This document shows positions 52,300 to 60,475 of a stretch of DNA of 64,000 bases, in pieces. The DNA is from Streptosporangium roseum DSM 43021 (GTDB lineage Bacteria > Actinomycetota > Actinomycetes > Streptosporangiales > Streptosporangiaceae). Numbering within the stretch: position 1 is the stretch's first letter; each line of letters starts with the position of its first letter. The stretch covers positions 6,882,001-6,946,000 of the forward strand of contig NC_013595.1 of the NCBI RefSeq assembly GCF_000024865.1. Reading direction: 5' to 3'. Below the pieces are notes generated by a model, which worked only from the letters and a program-made list of their open reading frames with translations, did not search any database and was not told where the DNA came from. The position numbers and the translations under genes are program-made.

Positions 52300-53496
52300 T
52301 CAGCGGGCGGAGACTCCCGGGTGGTACTTCGGCAGGCGGACGCTGACCTTGGTGCCGGCGCCCTTTCCCGTCTCGGCCACCAGGCCGTACTCGTCGCCGT
52401 AGACCTGGCGCAGCCGCTCGTCCACATTGGCCAGGCCCACGCCCCCGGCCCCGGAGCGCTCGTCGGCGTCACCGGCCAGGATGCGGCGCAGGCGGTCCGG
52501 CTCCATGCCGACGCCGTCGTCCTCCACGCTGATCAGGCACTCGGCGCCCGCGTCCTCGGCGATGATCGAGATGCGTCCGACGCCGGGCTTGCTCTCCAGG
52601 CCGTGCCGGACGGCGTTCTCCACCAGCGGCTGCAGGCACAGGAACGGCACGGCGACGGGGAGCACCTCCGGGGCGATCCGGAGCGTGACCTGGAGCTGGT
52701 CGCCGAAGCGCGCGCGTTCCAGGGTGAGGTAGCGGTCGATGGAGCGCAGTTCCTCGGCCAGCGTGGTGAACTCGCCGTGCCGCCGGAAGGAGTAGCGGGT
52801 GAAGTCGGCGAAATCCAGCAGCAGCTCGCGGGAGCGGTCGGGGTCGGAGCGGACGAAGCTCGCTATGGTCGTCAGCGAGTTGTAGATGAAATGCGGGGAG
52901 ATCTGCGCGCGCAGGGCCCGGACCTCGGCCTCCATCAGCCGCGTCCGGGACCGGTCGAGCTCGGCCAGCTCCAGCTGGGAGTCCACCCAGTTCGCCACCT
53001 CGTGGGTGGCCCGGACCAGGCCCGCCGAGGCGTGCCCGCCGTAGGCCGCCAGCGAGCCGACCACCCGGCCGTCCGTGGTGAGCGGCACCACGACCGCGAA
53101 CCTGATCGGGCACTCGGGGATCTCGCACGAGACGACCTCCGGGCCGAGCACCTGGGTCCGGCCGCCGGCGAGGGTCTTGGCGGCGTGCGTGAACGCCTCC
53201 CGGGCGTGGTGGTCGCCCTCACCGTCGTAGACCAGCAGCCGCTCGCCGTCGGTGATCGCCAGCGCCGGGGAGCCGAGCAGCTCGCGCAGATACCGGGAGG
53301 CCTTCTGGGCGCCCGCCTCGGTCAGCCCGGCCCGCAGCGGCGGCGCGGCGAGCGAGGCGGTGTGCAGGGTCTCGAACGTGGCCCGCTCGGCCGGGCTGCT
53401 GCCCAGCTCCCGCCTGCCGCGCAGCACCCGCCACAGCACCAGGGCCGGGACACCGACCAGAGTGGCGATCAACAGCACTGCGACGACGGGCTCCAC
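52300..53496 (-). CDS. LytS-type sensor histidine kinase
   Basis: 398 residues. There is one N-terminal helix (about 3-24), a GAF-like middle region (about 50-185, with CEIPECP) and a His_kinase domain with the phospho-His in ALRAQISPHFIYNSLTTIAS. The ATPase follows (LVENAVRHGLESK N-box; DDGVGM; GGVGLANVDERL). GTG 53496 starts it. E. coli BtsS and YpdA, of the same class, sense pyruvate; that the kinase here senses the substrate of the downstream symporter is inference. Confidence 0.92.
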   Translation of the reverse strand: MEPVVAVLLIATLVGVPALVLWRVLRGRRELGSSPAERATFETLHTASLAAPPLRAGLTEAGAQKASRYLRELLGSPALAITDGERLLVYDGEGDHHAREAFTHAAKTLAGGRTQVLGPEVVSCEIPECPIRFAVVVPLTTDGRVVGSLAAYGGHASAGLVRATHEVANWVDSQLELAELDRSRTRLMEAEVRALRAQISPHFIYNSLTTIASFVRSDPDRSRELLLDFADFTRYSFRRHGEFTTLAEELRSIDRYLTLERARFGDQLQVTLRIAPEVLPVAVPFLCLQPLVENAVRHGLESKPGVGRISIIAEDAGAECLISVEDDGVGMEPDRLRRILAGDADERSGAGGVGLANVDERLRQVYGDEYGLVAETGKGAGTKVSVRLPKYHPGVSAR

Positions 53497-53596
53497 GCCC
53501 CGGACCCTATCTGCCCGGGTTCACGAGCGCCTCCTCCAGGGAGATCATGTCGGCGCGCTTGGCGCCGGGATCGAACAGGCCGGTCTCGTGCGGCCG

Positions 53597-53765
53597 GGAT
53601 CCCGCGCCGACCGGACGCCTTTACGTTGTAGATCAATAAACTGCGCGACAGATCCGGCCGGACGGCGGCGGGACCCCTCGAGATCCCGCACCGATCCGAT
53701 GCCCTTACCTTGCGGATCAATAAACTGCGCGAGGGATCCGGCCGGACGGCGGCGGGACCCCTCCG
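53597..53765. repeat. Two tandem 84-bp repeats
   Basis: The unit from GGGATCCCGCGCCGACC (53597) recurs from 53681. Its core GATCAATAAACTGCGCGA plus 31 further bases (53631-53679 and 53715-53763) is 47 of 49 identical. 84 is a multiple of 3, and the minus strand is open through both copies (SRRRPAGSLAQFIDPQ type peptide). It lies in the 400-base gap between lytS and an MFS gene, the rest of which (53497-53596, 53766-53896) shows nothing else. Confidence 0.88.
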
Positions 53766-53896
53766 GCGCGCGGGCGGTGGCCGTGATCGGCCCCGTTCCG
53801 GAGACCGACATCCGCGTCCGCTTCCCGCCAGTCACGCGCCGGTGCCGGTCGGCATACTCCGTGGGCACCCCGATCCCCTCCCCGGAAGGCCGTCCC

Positions 53897-55168
53897 GTGT
53901 CCGCCCCCACAACCAGTCCCCCCGGCGCCTGCGCGCCCTCCGTGCGCCGTGATTTCGGCCTGCTCTGGGCGGGACAGTCACTGTCCCTCTTCGGCGACCA
54001 GTTCATGACACTGGCACTGCCGCTGCTCGCGGTCACCGTGCTGGAGGCCTCACCCGCCCAGGCGGCGCTGCTGCCCTTCGCGCTGTTCCTGCCCTTCCTG
54101 CCGCTCGGCCTGCCTGCCGGGGCGATCGTGGACCGGCTCTCGCGCCGCATGACCATGCTGGTCTGCGACGGCGTGCAGGTGGCCGCCTTCGGCGCGGTCT
54201 GGGCGCTGGCCGCCACCGGGACGCTGACCTTCCCGCTGCTGTTCTGCCTGGTGCTGCTGAGCGGCTGCGCGATGGTGTTCTTCCAGGTCGCCTACACCTC
54301 CTACCTGCCCAGCCTCTACGGCGACCCGCAGGACCTGCACCGCGGCAACACCCGCCTGGCCCTGTCGGAGTCGGCGTCCAAGGCGCTGGGCCCGATGGCC
54401 GCCGGGCCGCTGATCCACGTCCTGGGCCTGGTCGGCGCGCTCGCGGCCAACGCGATCAGCTTCACCGCCTCGGTCGTCTCGCTGGCGCTGATCCGGCACC
54501 GGGAGCAGCCGGGCGAGAGCGCCCCGCGGGTGCGCGGCTGGCTGCGGCGCGACGTCGCCACCGGGCTCCGGTTCGCACTCGGTCACCCGATACTGCAGCC
54601 GGTCCTGATGTGCGGCACCACCTATGTCCTGTTCCTCAGCATGGTCGAGACCAGCCTGGTGCTGTACTGCCGCAACGTGCTCGGCCTGTCCCCGCAGTGG
54701 ATCGGTGTCGTGATCGGGGCCGCCGCGGCCGGCTACCCGATCGGCAACCTGCTGTCCAGCCGGCTGATCCGCCGGTTCGGCACCCCGCGCACCCTGCTCG
54801 GCGCCGCCTCGCTGTCGGTCCTCGGGATCGTCTCGATGCCGGCCCTCGGCTCCCTCGGCGGCGCCGCGGGAACGGCCGGGCTCATCGCCGGCAGCATCGT
54901 GCACTGCGTCGGCGAGGGCGCGTTCAGCCCGACCTCGCTGACCCTCCGCCAGACCGCCACCCCCGCCGGCCTGCTCGGCCGGGTGGGCGCGGTCCAGCGG
55001 TTCCTGCTCTGGGGCGCCGTCGCCCTCGGCAGCCTGCTGGCGGCCGGGGCGACCGCGCTCGGCGGCCTGTCGGCCGCCGTGTGGATCGGCGCCCTGGGCA
55101 CGGTCCTCTGCATCCCCGCCCTCCTGCGCCAGGGCATCCGCGCCGCCGTCCTGCCGCAAACCTCATGA
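53897..55168 (+). CDS. MFS transporter (EntS/multidrug type)
   Basis: 423 residues and 12 helices. RDFGLLWAGQSLSLFGDQFM, GAIVDRLSRRMTMLVCDGVQ and ALSESASKALGPMAAGPL are the motifs of the MFS_3/EntS efflux branch. GTG 53897 has GGAAGG eight bases upstream; longer frames upstream only cross the repeats. It has no obvious partner gene. The remnant at 51847 is of the same branch but is not a copy of this gene's end. Confidence 0.9.
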   Translation: MSAPTTSPPGACAPSVRRDFGLLWAGQSLSLFGDQFMTLALPLLAVTVLEASPAQAALLPFALFLPFLPLGLPAGAIVDRLSRRMTMLVCDGVQVAAFGAVWALAATGTLTFPLLFCLVLLSGCAMVFFQVAYTSYLPSLYGDPQDLHRGNTRLALSESASKALGPMAAGPLIHVLGLVGALAANAISFTASVVSLALIRHREQPGESAPRVRGWLRRDVATGLRFALGHPILQPVLMCGTTYVLFLSMVETSLVLYCRNVLGLSPQWIGVVIGAAAAGYPIGNLLSSRLIRRFGTPRTLLGAASLSVLGIVSMPALGSLGGAAGTAGLIAGSIVHCVGEGAFSPTSLTLRQTATPAGLLGRVGAVQRFLLWGAVALGSLLAAGATALGGLSAAVWIGALGTVLCIPALLRQGIRAAVLPQTS

Positions 55169-55190
55169 CGGCAAATATGGGGACTGACGC

Positions 55191-55223
55191 TTCCCCGCCG
55201 CTACGAGAACCGGCGGCGGGGAA
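55191..55223. terminator. Hairpin after the MFS gene
   Basis: TTCCCCGCCGC (55191-55201) pairs perfectly with GCGGCGGGGAA (55213-55223) around an 11-base loop, 22 bases after the MFS stop. Confidence 0.65.
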
Positions 55224-55249
55224 AGCCCACGGCGGCCCGCTCCCCGACT

Positions 55250-55541
55250 TCACCGCATGCGTCTCCCCTGTGGCCCCACCGCATCCAGGCGACCATCGTG
55301 ACCAGGCGGGCCTATCGGCCGCCATCCCGAGGGCATGACGGCTCACCGTCCAGGCGGGAGGGCCTCGTTGATGCGTAGGGCGTAGGGCTCGGTTTCGGCG
55401 GGGCCACCGTACATCGTGCGCGACCAGGAGAAGCCGCACAGGCCGTCCTTGTGGTGGCGAGGGACGACGCGGATGTGAAGATGCGGGACGCTCTGACTGA
55501 TCCGGTTGTTCATCGCGACGAACGTGCCGCCCGACGCCAGA
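55250..55541. repeat. Left direct repeat of the island (copy of about 59948-60235)
   Basis: By eye, the HIT 3' end, the spacer (CATCCAGGCGACCATCGTGA against CCTCCAGGCAACCATCATGA) and the first codons of the large WXG-like gene (GETHAVKSGSGP against GETPAVMPGTGP) are all repeated here in the same order and orientation. The two copies bracket 55545-59950. Confidence 0.75.
55343..55541 (-). pseudogene. Truncated HIT-family pseudogene (3' part only)
   Basis: It encodes GTFVAMNNRISQSVPHLHIR and on to ALPPGR, matching the last 61 residues of the intact HIT protein at 60043 in about 44 positions. The HIT triad HxHxH is broken: PHLHIRVVP in place of PHLHVHVVP. The upstream 80 codons are replaced by the end of the XRE gene. 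Homology to the intact locus continues past the stop, to about 55250. Confidence 0.85.
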
Positions 55542-55544
55542 GGG

Positions 55545-56768
55545 TCAGAGAATGTGCATACGAACGCCCAGACGACGGATGCGTTCCCGGTAGCTGTAGC
55601 GTTCGAGATCGAGAAGCGTCCGTACAGCCTGTTGGGCCATCGGGTGGTTACGGATGAGCAGAGGGGCGATCTTTTCGGCACACTCCAGCTCAGCCAGCGC
55701 GGCCTCTCGCTTGCCACACCACAGCAAGCCCCGGGCGTGATCAAGGTGGTGATGTCCGACGCGACCGGCTTGCAGACCCTTCGGAAGCCGGACGGTTTCT
55801 CCTCGGCGTACGGCCTGCGGCCCGTCACCGAGTTCGACAGCGATGGCGACGCCGTGAATATCAATGTTGGGCTGGTTGGTAGATAGATCGTAGTAGTTGG
55901 TGCGCTGGCGAGGTCCGAGCCTGGCGACGGCCTCGGCCGCGAGTCGGTGTCGCGACCATGCCTCTGCGGCGTCGTTCTTCCGTGCGGCAGTGATCGCGGC
56001 CCGTAACTGGAGCCCACCCCAAACAGCCAGCGCCTTCGGTTGACCGGCGATATATCGATCTTCGATATGCGCGCACGCCGAGTCAAGGACAGTGAGCGCG
56101 TCGTTCCACGAGGTGCTGGACCACAGGTTCCGTACTCGGATACAGGCGAACACCGCTTCGTGGTAGGGGTCTCCCGAGCACTCCGCCGCCCAACGAGCTC
56201 GATCCGCGGCGATCAGGGAAAGATCGGCGTAACCGAGATTGCAGGCCACTGAGTGTGCCGCCTGATAGGCCAGGGAAAGCAGGCTGAACGCCGCGCTCCG
56301 ATCAGGCTCAGGGGAGAGGTGGGTCGCCGCCTGGAGCTCAGAGAGCAGAGCGGGGAGTTCTTCGGCGAGTTCCGCGTAGCGCGCCTCCAGGCGCAGCCAG
56401 CTTGCGCGCTCGGTCCCGGCGCGAAGCTCGGGTAGCGACCTCACCTCGCCGCCCCATTCGGGGTCGAGGTCGTAGCGCTCCAGGTGACGGCGGATCTCGG
56501 GGATCGCCGAATGCCCTCGGTCTTCTGCGGGGGTGTCGCCCCGGTAGGGGCGTGCGGTGAGCTCGTTGGGATGTATGCGCAGGACGCGGGCAAGGCCGTT
56601 GACCAGTGCGATGGAGTCAAGCGGGATGCTGTCGTTCTCGACCCCGGACACCCATGACTGCGCTCGGCCGACACGCTGGGCCAGCTCTCGCTGGGTGATG
56701 CCCGCGCGCTTACGGGCACGACGCACATGTGTCCCCGCGCTTTCACCCGCCGGGTCTGAGTAGGCCAT
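55545..56768 (-). CDS. XRE-family regulator with TPR-like C-terminal domain
   Basis: 407 residues from ATG 56768 (MAYSDPAGES). HTH_3 at about 12-70: ARKRAGITQRELAQRVGRAQ, then SWVSGVEND. The long helical rest (about 120-400) looks like TPR-type repeats, as in peptide- or ligand-sensing regulators of actinobacteria. A GTG at 56864 would add 32 residues. Codon use is less GC-rich than the flanks. Its stop lies at the breakpoint of the HIT pseudogene. It is the only regulator in the island. Confidence 0.85.
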   Translation of the reverse strand: MAYSDPAGESAGTHVRRARKRAGITQRELAQRVGRAQSWVSGVENDSIPLDSIALVNGLARVLRIHPNELTARPYRGDTPAEDRGHSAIPEIRRHLERYDLDPEWGGEVRSLPELRAGTERASWLRLEARYAELAEELPALLSELQAATHLSPEPDRSAAFSLLSLAYQAAHSVACNLGYADLSLIAADRARWAAECSGDPYHEAVFACIRVRNLWSSTSWNDALTVLDSACAHIEDRYIAGQPKALAVWGGLQLRAAITAARKNDAAEAWSRHRLAAEAVARLGPRQRTNYYDLSTNQPNIDIHGVAIAVELGDGPQAVRRGETVRLPKGLQAGRVGHHHLDHARGLLWCGKREAALAELECAEKIAPLLIRNHPMAQQAVRTLLDLERYSYRERIRRLGVRMHIL

Positions 56769-57131
56769 GCCCTCAAGGTAGCCCGCGACAGCGCCCCCGT
56801 CCCCTCCTCGCGCCGAAGTATCAACCACACTGATCTCGCTGCCTTTTCGCAGCCGTATTGTCACCCCTTGTGATCAGCGACAAGCGTGGCGGCACCGGGC
56901 GACATTCCTATCGTCCGATCACCGTGACGATGGCCAGAGTGACCATCAAACGGCTCAGGCAGGAGCTTGAAGCGCTGGGCGCAACAGGGGATGTACGTCA
57001 CCGTGACGGGGTGAAGACGCGTCTCGCTTCGGCGGACGCCGTGGCCCGTCCCATGAACGGGTGTGGCGGCATGGCAGCTGGAAGGGCGCCAACGCCTGTT
57101 TCCTCCATAAGCACGGCAGGAGCCCTGCCCG
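56769..57131. other. Intergenic region inside the island
   Basis: 363 bases with no gene I can support. A plus-strand frame from 56858 (SPLVISDKRGG, TIKRLRQELEALGATGD) is open to 57298, but its codon pattern is not convincing and it lies antisense to the WXG-like gene. The start side of the XRE gene has TTGATACTTCG on the minus strand, possibly its promoter. Confidence 0.4.
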
Positions 57132-57419
57132 TCAACGTACGTTTGATGACCGATCCACTTTCTCGGGGGTGGCGCGAAGCTCTGCTTCCAGGTCCTCGAC
57201 AATCCGTTGCACGAGCGTCCGGAGCCGATTCCGCCGCCCGGTCAGTTCTTCGGCGAACGCCCGCGCCGTCGGCCCCGCCCAGACCGCCTTCCCGGTGAGT
57301 GAGGCGTGCGCCGGATCCAGCGCCGTCTCCAACTGCACCGCATGCAGCTGCACCCGCGTCAGGGCACGCAGCAATTCCTCCCGCCGAGGATTGGCTATGC
57401 CCTCAGGCCCGAAACCCAT
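57132..57419 (-). CDS. WXG100-like small helical protein
   Basis: 95 residues. Two helices (about 12-38 and 50-85) flank VWAGPTARAFAEEL, a W-x-G turn as in ESAT-6/WXG100 proteins. The length is right for that class. ATG 57419 is preceded by AAGGCGGG. No ESX secretion ATPase is in the window. It is the upstream neighbour (on the other strand) of the lipoprotein and probably belongs functionally with the large WXG-like protein at 57968. Confidence 0.72.
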   Translation of the reverse strand: MGFGPEGIANPRREELLRALTRVQLHAVQLETALDPAHASLTGKAVWAGPTARAFAEELTGRRNRLRTLVQRIVEDLEAELRATPEKVDRSSNVR

Positions 57420-57522
57420 CCGTCCCGCCTTCCGTCTCGGCGTTTTTCCGGTACGGCTTGCGCATTCTCCCGGAGAATATGAGATCGTGCGCTCAGTCGG
57501 CCAGCGCTTCGAAGGAGATTCG

Positions 57523-57981
57523 GTGCCCCGTTCCGCCCCTAGTTTCCCCGTACGGCTCGGCGTCACGCTCTTGGCAACGGCTCTGACCCTGGCGGCCTGT
57601 GGCGAGAGGGAGCCCACCGCCGTCGAAGCGGGGGCGACCCTCAAGGCGCATATCCTTAAGTTACTGAAAGAGGTAAACACCCAGAACATCCAGATCACCG
57701 ACCCGGGCGGCAAGGACATCCCCTGCGGGGACGGCAAATTTAAACGCACCTTCGCCGCCATCGGCCACGGTGCGCCACCATACTCACAGCCGATCTACAT
57801 GAAGGATGAAATGCGGGGAGCGTTAGGCCGCGTTGCAAATTACACCAGTATCGGCGTGCCCGACCTATCGAAGCCGGCCACGATTGCAGACAAGTCTGCC
57901 AGGACCGTTCTAGTCCTTGATGCGTCATCTATGGGTAGATATTTGGTGAGCGGCGAGACGGAGTGCCTCAATCAGTCGTAA
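57523..57981 (+). CDS. Small lipoprotein of unknown function
   Basis: 152 residues. A GTG start follows AAGGAG at 57512-57517. The signal peptide ends in TLAAC, a lipobox, giving a lipid-anchored extracytoplasmic domain of about 125 residues with two further Cys (CGDGKF and ETECLNQS) that could form a disulfide. No family is recognised. Its 3' end overlaps that of the large WXG-like gene by 14 bases, tail to tail. A possible immunity or accessory role is conjecture. Confidence 0.8.
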   Translation: MPRSAPSFPVRLGVTLLATALTLAACGEREPTAVEAGATLKAHILKLLKEVNTQNIQITDPGGKDIPCGDGKFKRTFAAIGHGAPPYSQPIYMKDEMRGALGRVANYTSIGVPDLSKPATIADKSARTVLVLDASSMGRYLVSGETECLNQS

Positions 57982-59971
57982 GCCCCTTTTTGTAGAGATG
58001 TGCTCGCTCGTAGCCAAAGTTCTTACGTCCGTCGAATCGATCCGCAAGCAGACGGCTGAGCCCACCCGGTAGCATCCTGTTCTCGGCGCCCATACCATTT
58101 TCGATGAACCACTGTTCTAGTGCTTTCATGCCCACATCGCCTTGCTTGGCAATCTCGCCGAACGGGCGCAACTTGCCGTTTGAGTCGGCGATAACCGTAC
58201 CGGATGGGGGCGTTCTGGGGGTGAAGCCTTGCTTCACGAGGAGTTGGGCCACCGCGTATTGACGGCCCAAGGTTTCCATGCCGTCCAACTCTCGGAGTTT
58301 TTCCACTTTCTCCTCAGCTTGAGGACCATAGGTGTCATAGGCGGCTTTCCCTGTGCAGATTCCGGCCCAAGTCTTTGCGTATATAGAAAAAGGTGGAACA
58401 AGTCCGGCGACGCCCATGAGAGCACCTACCAGAAGATCCTCCGCGTCTTTCGCGCTTTCGGCCTCCTCGTCCGAGGGTTTAAGCACCCGCACGGCAGCAG
58501 CCAATTCGAAACCGCGCACGTTTCCAAGAGCGGTAAACAGGTTGTCCAGAGTGGTGACGTCCTTGGTGCTCTTGGCCAGGCGGGACGCCTCGGGAAGAAG
58601 TCGCTGGGTGAGTTCGCCCATGCCCGCCTCGAACGGGGCACGGGCTTCAGCGGTCCCGGCAAAGGTGGTGAGGAAGCGGAAGGTGTCCTCGGGACTGAGC
58701 CGGAACGCGCCGCGTAGACCGGGAACCATGGTCGGCTCAAAGGGACCGGGGGTGAGCTGGAGCGCGCTGTCCTTGGTCATGTCGGCGTCGCCGATGTTGG
58801 CGCCCAGGGTGATCTCGGCGGCGTACGAGCCCGCGATCTCCGACAGGTGCGGCCGGGTGGCGTCACCCAGTTTCAGATCGTCGACGCTGGTCATCACCGT
58901 ATACGCGAAGAAAGCGGCTTCCTGGCTGTGCTTGCCTTGCGCCTCGTCGTAGGCTCCGGACGCGGCTGCCAGCATCCGCCCGAATCCCTTCGCCGCCGCG
59001 GGTTGCCAGTTCACCCGTTCATTGAGCGTTTTGAGAAACGCAGCCAGATCCGGCCGGGCTTTCCACACCTGAGGGCTACTGGGCAGTATTCCGAACGGGG
59101 TCTTGGCGGAGGCGGGAACCGGGCTGATGTCGGTGACCGAGCTGATCGCGAGTCTGGCGGCGACGGGGTTGTTGCCCAGAGCATTCAGCAGTTTACCGAG
59201 GGTCTCGCCGCTGACGTGGCTGTCCGCCGCCAGCATGGGTGCGACGATCTCGGCCAGCCACACGTCCGGGTAGTCGCCGGAGTTCAGCAGTTCGGCGAAC
59301 CCCTCGATGTCCTTGACTTCGGCCTTCTTCACCGCTCCCATGACTTGGGCGAACCCGGGAATCCTGGCCCCGCCCCTGGCCGCGGTGCCCAAAGCCGTAC
59401 CGGCGATGCCGAGTGCGTCGTCGGCCTTTTCAAGGCGACGAAGTTTTTCGCCGAGTTTTCGGGTTCCGGCGGGGCCGAGCGCCGCGAAGAACGCGGCGGT
59501 GAAGTTCGGATCACTCTGGTGAGCTTTCAGCTCGTTGACGAGAGCAGCCAGCCTTTCGGTGGGATACGGGCCCGTGAGAGAGAACGCCTCCGGATCGACG
59601 GCGGCGACTCGCTTGCCCAGTTCGGCGCCCTGCCTCCGGACCTCCACCGGAGCGGGCAGTGCACCCTCCGAGTACGGTTCCAGTTTGCTTCCCAGCAATA
59701 TGGCGGGCATGACTTCGATGGTCTCCACCCGCTGCCGGAGCCGGGGAAGCTGTTCTTCGGCCCATCCGCCGATCTCCCTGATGGAAGCGATGCCCGGGGT
59801 GGGAAGATCTACAGCGGCCAATTCCCGGCGGATCGCCTCGCCATGCTCGGCGATCGCTTTTCCCGCCCGCTCCAACTCGGCGATGAAGCCGTTCATGAGC
59901 ACCGGGTCGATCCCATTGAACTCTGGCCCGAGCGGCCCGGTCCCCGGCATCACCGCAGGAGTCTCCCCCAC
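57968..59971 (-). CDS. Large WXG-fold-like protein (DUF6571-like)
   Basis: About 667 residues. The N-terminal 100 (FNGIDPVLMNGFIAELERAG, then IGGWAEEQLPRLRQRVETI) resemble a WXG100-type helical hairpin. A long helical middle (about 150-560) includes GPYPTERLAALVNELKAH, and a hydrophobic stretch at about 545-575 (VGALMGVAGLVPPFSIYA) may insert in a membrane. The C-terminal 100 residues are soluble. The start is uncertain: GTG 59971 (chosen), ATG 59950 or TTG 59992. Such proteins occur widely in Streptosporangiales, and a secreted or polymorphic-toxin-like role is plausible but unproven. Confidence 0.75.
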   Translation of the reverse strand: MGETPAVMPGTGPLGPEFNGIDPVLMNGFIAELERAGKAIAEHGEAIRRELAAVDLPTPGIASIREIGGWAEEQLPRLRQRVETIEVMPAILLGSKLEPYSEGALPAPVEVRRQGAELGKRVAAVDPEAFSLTGPYPTERLAALVNELKAHQSDPNFTAAFFAALGPAGTRKLGEKLRRLEKADDALGIAGTALGTAARGGARIPGFAQVMGAVKKAEVKDIEGFAELLNSGDYPDVWLAEIVAPMLAADSHVSGETLGKLLNALGNNPVAARLAISSVTDISPVPASAKTPFGILPSSPQVWKARPDLAAFLKTLNERVNWQPAAAKGFGRMLAAASGAYDEAQGKHSQEAAFFAYTVMTSVDDLKLGDATRPHLSEIAGSYAAEITLGANIGDADMTKDSALQLTPGPFEPTMVPGLRGAFRLSPEDTFRFLTTFAGTAEARAPFEAGMGELTQRLLPEASRLAKSTKDVTTLDNLFTALGNVRGFELAAAVRVLKPSDEEAESAKDAEDLLVGALMGVAGLVPPFSIYAKTWAGICTGKAAYDTYGPQAEEKVEKLRELDGMETLGRQYAVAQLLVKQGFTPRTPPSGTVIADSNGKLRPFGEIAKQGDVGMKALEQWFIENGMGAENRMLPGGLSRLLADRFDGRKNFGYERAHLYKKGLTTD

Positions 59972-60235
59972 GTCTCCACCACCTCCAGGCAACCATCATG
60001 ACTGTGCGGAACTCCTGGCCGCCATCCCATGGGCCCAGCGGCTCAGGGATTCGGGTCGAGGGCCTTGCGGATGCGGAGGGCGTAGGCCTCGGCCTCGGCG
60101 GGGTCGTCGTAGGTGGTGCGGGGCCAGAAGAAGCCGCGCAGGCCGTCCTTGCGGTTGCGGGGGACGACGTGGACGTGGAGGTGCGGGACGCTCTGGCTGA
60201 TCCGGTTGTTCATCGCGACGAACGTGCCGCCCGCC
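59948..60235. repeat. Right direct repeat of the island (intact copy)
   Basis: Segment containing the start of the large WXG-like gene, the spacer and the 3' half of the intact HIT gene. The diverged copy is at 55250-55541. Confidence 0.75.
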
Positions 60236-60471
60236 TCCAGGCCCTGCTCGACCGCGGCGGTGACGGAGCGGACCCGTTCGAAGAACGGGCCGACCTCCGG
60301 CGGCGGGAGGTCGGGGAGCGTCTCGACGTGGGCCCTGGGCGCCACCAGGACGTGGCCCTTGAAGACCGGTCGCGTGTCCAGGAAGGCCACGGCCACCTCG
60401 TCGGAGAGCACCACATGGCCCGGCTGCTCCCCCGCCCCGATGGCGCAGAACGAACATTCTCCGGCTGGCAT
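60043..60471 (-). CDS. HIT family protein
   Basis: 142 residues. CSFCAIGAGEQPGHVVLSDE is the N-terminal CxxC segment, GHVLVAPRAHVETLPDL the middle, and PHLHVHVVPR the complete histidine triad. It is a nucleotidyl hydrolase or transferase of the HINT/FHIT class, cytosolic. The ATG at 60471 is 4 bases after the CitE stop, so it reads as the last gene of the acyl-CoA operon, although such linkage is probably incidental. Confidence 0.93.
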   Translation of the reverse strand: MPAGECSFCAIGAGEQPGHVVLSDEVAVAFLDTRPVFKGHVLVAPRAHVETLPDLPPPEVGPFFERVRSVTAAVEQGLEAGGTFVAMNNRISQSVPHLHVHVVPRNRKDGLRGFFWPRTTYDDPAEAEAYALRIRKALDPNP

Positions 60472-60475
60472 CCCC

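Noticed and set aside
53252..53896. N-terminal extension of the MFS gene through the 84-bp repeats
   Set aside because: The extension is open only because of composition; a good SD and GTG at 53897 directly precede the first transporter motif.
53545..54216. A minus-strand repeat protein encoded by the 84-bp repeats
   Set aside because: The frame starts inside the MFS gene and has no SD; only the repeat itself is kept as an observation.
56858..57298. A 146-codon plus-strand frame in the WXG island
   Set aside because: No SD, no recognisable domain, drifting composition, and antisense to the better supported WXG-like gene at 57132.
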